Source: Hypsibius dujardini
Lineage: Eukaryota > Tardigrada > Eutardigrada > Parachela > Hypsibiidae
DNA length: 20,502 nt
Assembly (NCBI GenBank): GCA_001579985.1
Contig: LRSR01001491.1
Location: 1-20,502, forward strand
Direction of reading: 5' to 3'
Below are positions 19,494-20,502 of this stretch, one piece after another (positions within the stretch are counted from its first letter, which is position 1; every line of letters begins with the position of its first letter). The notes beneath the pieces were generated by a model. It had not been told where the DNA came from, ran no database searches, and saw only the letters and a list, made by a program, of their open reading frames with translations. The translations under genes were made by a program, and so were the position numbers.

Positions 19494-19670
19494 AGTTGGC
19501 GTTTGTAGCCGGCAGTTGAAATGCCATGTTAGACTGTAGGAGGAGGCGTCTTAAAGGCGGGGCAGATAAGACGGCTATCCATAGGAAAAAAGCGTCTTAT
19601 CTGTCCGGCATTTAAGACGCCTCCTACAGTCCCACAAGGCGTCATAACTGCCGGCTACAAGCGCTAACTA
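19494..19670. mobile_element. MITE-like inverted-repeat element (arms of about 80 bp, 14-bp loop)
   Basis: The left arm (about 19494-19576) and right arm (about 19591-19670) are imperfect inverted copies separated by about 14 bp. Shared blocks include TTGTAGCCGGCAGTT, GACTGTAGGAGG, GGCGTCTTAAA and CAGATAAGACG, each found in reverse complement in the right arm. Small indels and mismatches separate the blocks. There is no coding capacity. This is the architecture of a non-autonomous DNA transposon relic or a foldback element. No target-site duplication is certain, so the superfamily cannot be named. Confidence 0.65.
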
Positions 19671-20502
19671 CCGTAAATTTGCAAAGAATTAAGTTCTCTC
19701 AATTATTCTCAACAGAAAATCTTAGCTCTCAAAAAGTTTGCTTGGTGCGGGATGATCAATTGCCTCGTGAGAGTATCCAGCCGTCTTCAGTGACCAACCC
19801 AAATTCACCCGCACGGCCTGACCAACAGCATGTTTTTTTGGATTGTCTCACCTGGTTGCCAAAAAGTTATCTAAATTATTGGTTATTTTTTTGTAGACTT
19901 ATCAAAATTAGGATCTCAAGATTGGCATTGACGTTTTTGGGGTTTGTGAGAAATTGTTAGCTACAAACAAATACGTAAAATGCCGTCAACAAACCACTTG
20001 AAATATTTGCGAAAAATCTGGTATGTTTATTAATTTTTGACAATATCAACAAAATCCTAGTTATGTTCGGTCGACCTTCGGACAATCAGAACACCCAAAA
20101 ACTGATATCACTAGTCAGTTCAGGATTCCGACATGCTGTTCATGTCCATACTAAACTGCCGGGGCATGACGGAGACAAAACAATTTCGGTTCACACTCTG
20201 TGTTTTCTGTTTCTTCTTTACTATTGAAGCATAAGATCCCGTTTTCACTACTATTTTAGTTATTTCAGTTTCAGAACACTTGTGAATTGATTTACCAATA
20301 ACTATTGCTTTAATCACCCCAATCTGGCAGAGCAATATTATGATTGAATTATTATATTTTATTATATTATTATTTGAATTATCATATGCGTAAAGGTTCG
20401 AATATCTACTTGACTGAGTTAGCTAACAAGGGAATTCCACCACTCTCGAAGGTGAAATCTTGCACATCCGTTAATTTTGTAGTGTGTGTTTACATTATGT
20501 GA

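Larger units (their letters stand above)
18919..20502. other. Region downstream of UBA3 with no recognised gene
   Basis: The first part must be the UBA3 3'UTR; I found no clear AATAAA. The region is AT-rich and holds a 20-bp palindrome (19026-19045) and an inverted-repeat element (19494-19670). Open frames at 19679-19960 (plus) and 20120-20335 (minus) resemble no family I know. The end of the minus one, in PRQFSMDMNSMSES then stop, might be the last exon of a gene lying to the right, but its splice acceptor is poor. Confidence 0.4.

Noticed and set aside
1-20502. CRISPR arrays, operons, bacterial promoters or prophage
   Set aside because: All genes have spliceosomal introns and metazoan families. 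The repeats are 4-bp microsatellites, not spaced CRISPR repeats.

Overview
This is a gene-dense piece of an animal nuclear genome. It holds four multi-exon, protein-coding genes with short, canonical GT-AG introns, all reconstructed by hand from splice sites, reading-frame phase and protein-family conservation. There are no operons, ribosome-binding sites or other prokaryotic features. The species cannot be fixed from the window. The peroxidase resembles arthropod and nematode animal haem peroxidases, and the splice acceptors do not follow the strict nematode TTTTCAG consensus. My best guess is a compact-genome ecdysozoan (a tardigrade would fit) or another small invertebrate, at low confidence.

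Layout, left to right. (1) 1-6275, plus strand: the 3' two thirds of APC1 (ANAPC1), the large scaffold subunit of the anaphase-promoting complex. Nine exons, counting a probable one at the left edge, join into 1,372 codons plus stop. (2) 6276-7209: intergenic space between convergent genes. (3) 7210-12266, minus strand: a secreted animal haem peroxidase in 17 exons (910 codons plus stop). It has a signal peptide, a disordered N-terminal region of about 300 residues and three microexons of 24, 15 and 23 nt that carry active-site residues. (4) 12267-13044: intergenic. (5) 13045-15527, minus strand: presenilin, the gamma-secretase catalytic subunit, in nine coding exons (533 aa). (6) 15528-16026: about 500 bp between divergent start codons, probably a shared promoter. 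(7) 16027-18918, plus strand: UBA3, the catalytic subunit of the NEDD8-activating enzyme, in 13 coding exons (466 aa). (8) 18919-20502: no recognised gene, but a 20-bp perfect palindrome and a MITE-like inverted repeat with arms of about 80 bp.

The genes are not one pathway. APC1 and UBA3 both belong to ubiquitin-like conjugation: APC/C is a cullin-RING-type E3, and UBA3 feeds NEDD8 to the classical cullins. Presenilin and the peroxidase act in membranes and outside the cell. The most striking non-coding pattern is a family of degenerate CAGA/CTGT tetranucleotide arrays. They lie almost only inside introns, in both orientations, and complementary arrays often flank the same exon. I did not find a clearly new multi-gene system. 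The best leads are the intron arrays, the unusual peroxidase (catalytic microexons, loss of the haem-ester Glu, disordered N-terminus), the Tyr-to-Trp change at the presenilin active site and the MITE-like element.
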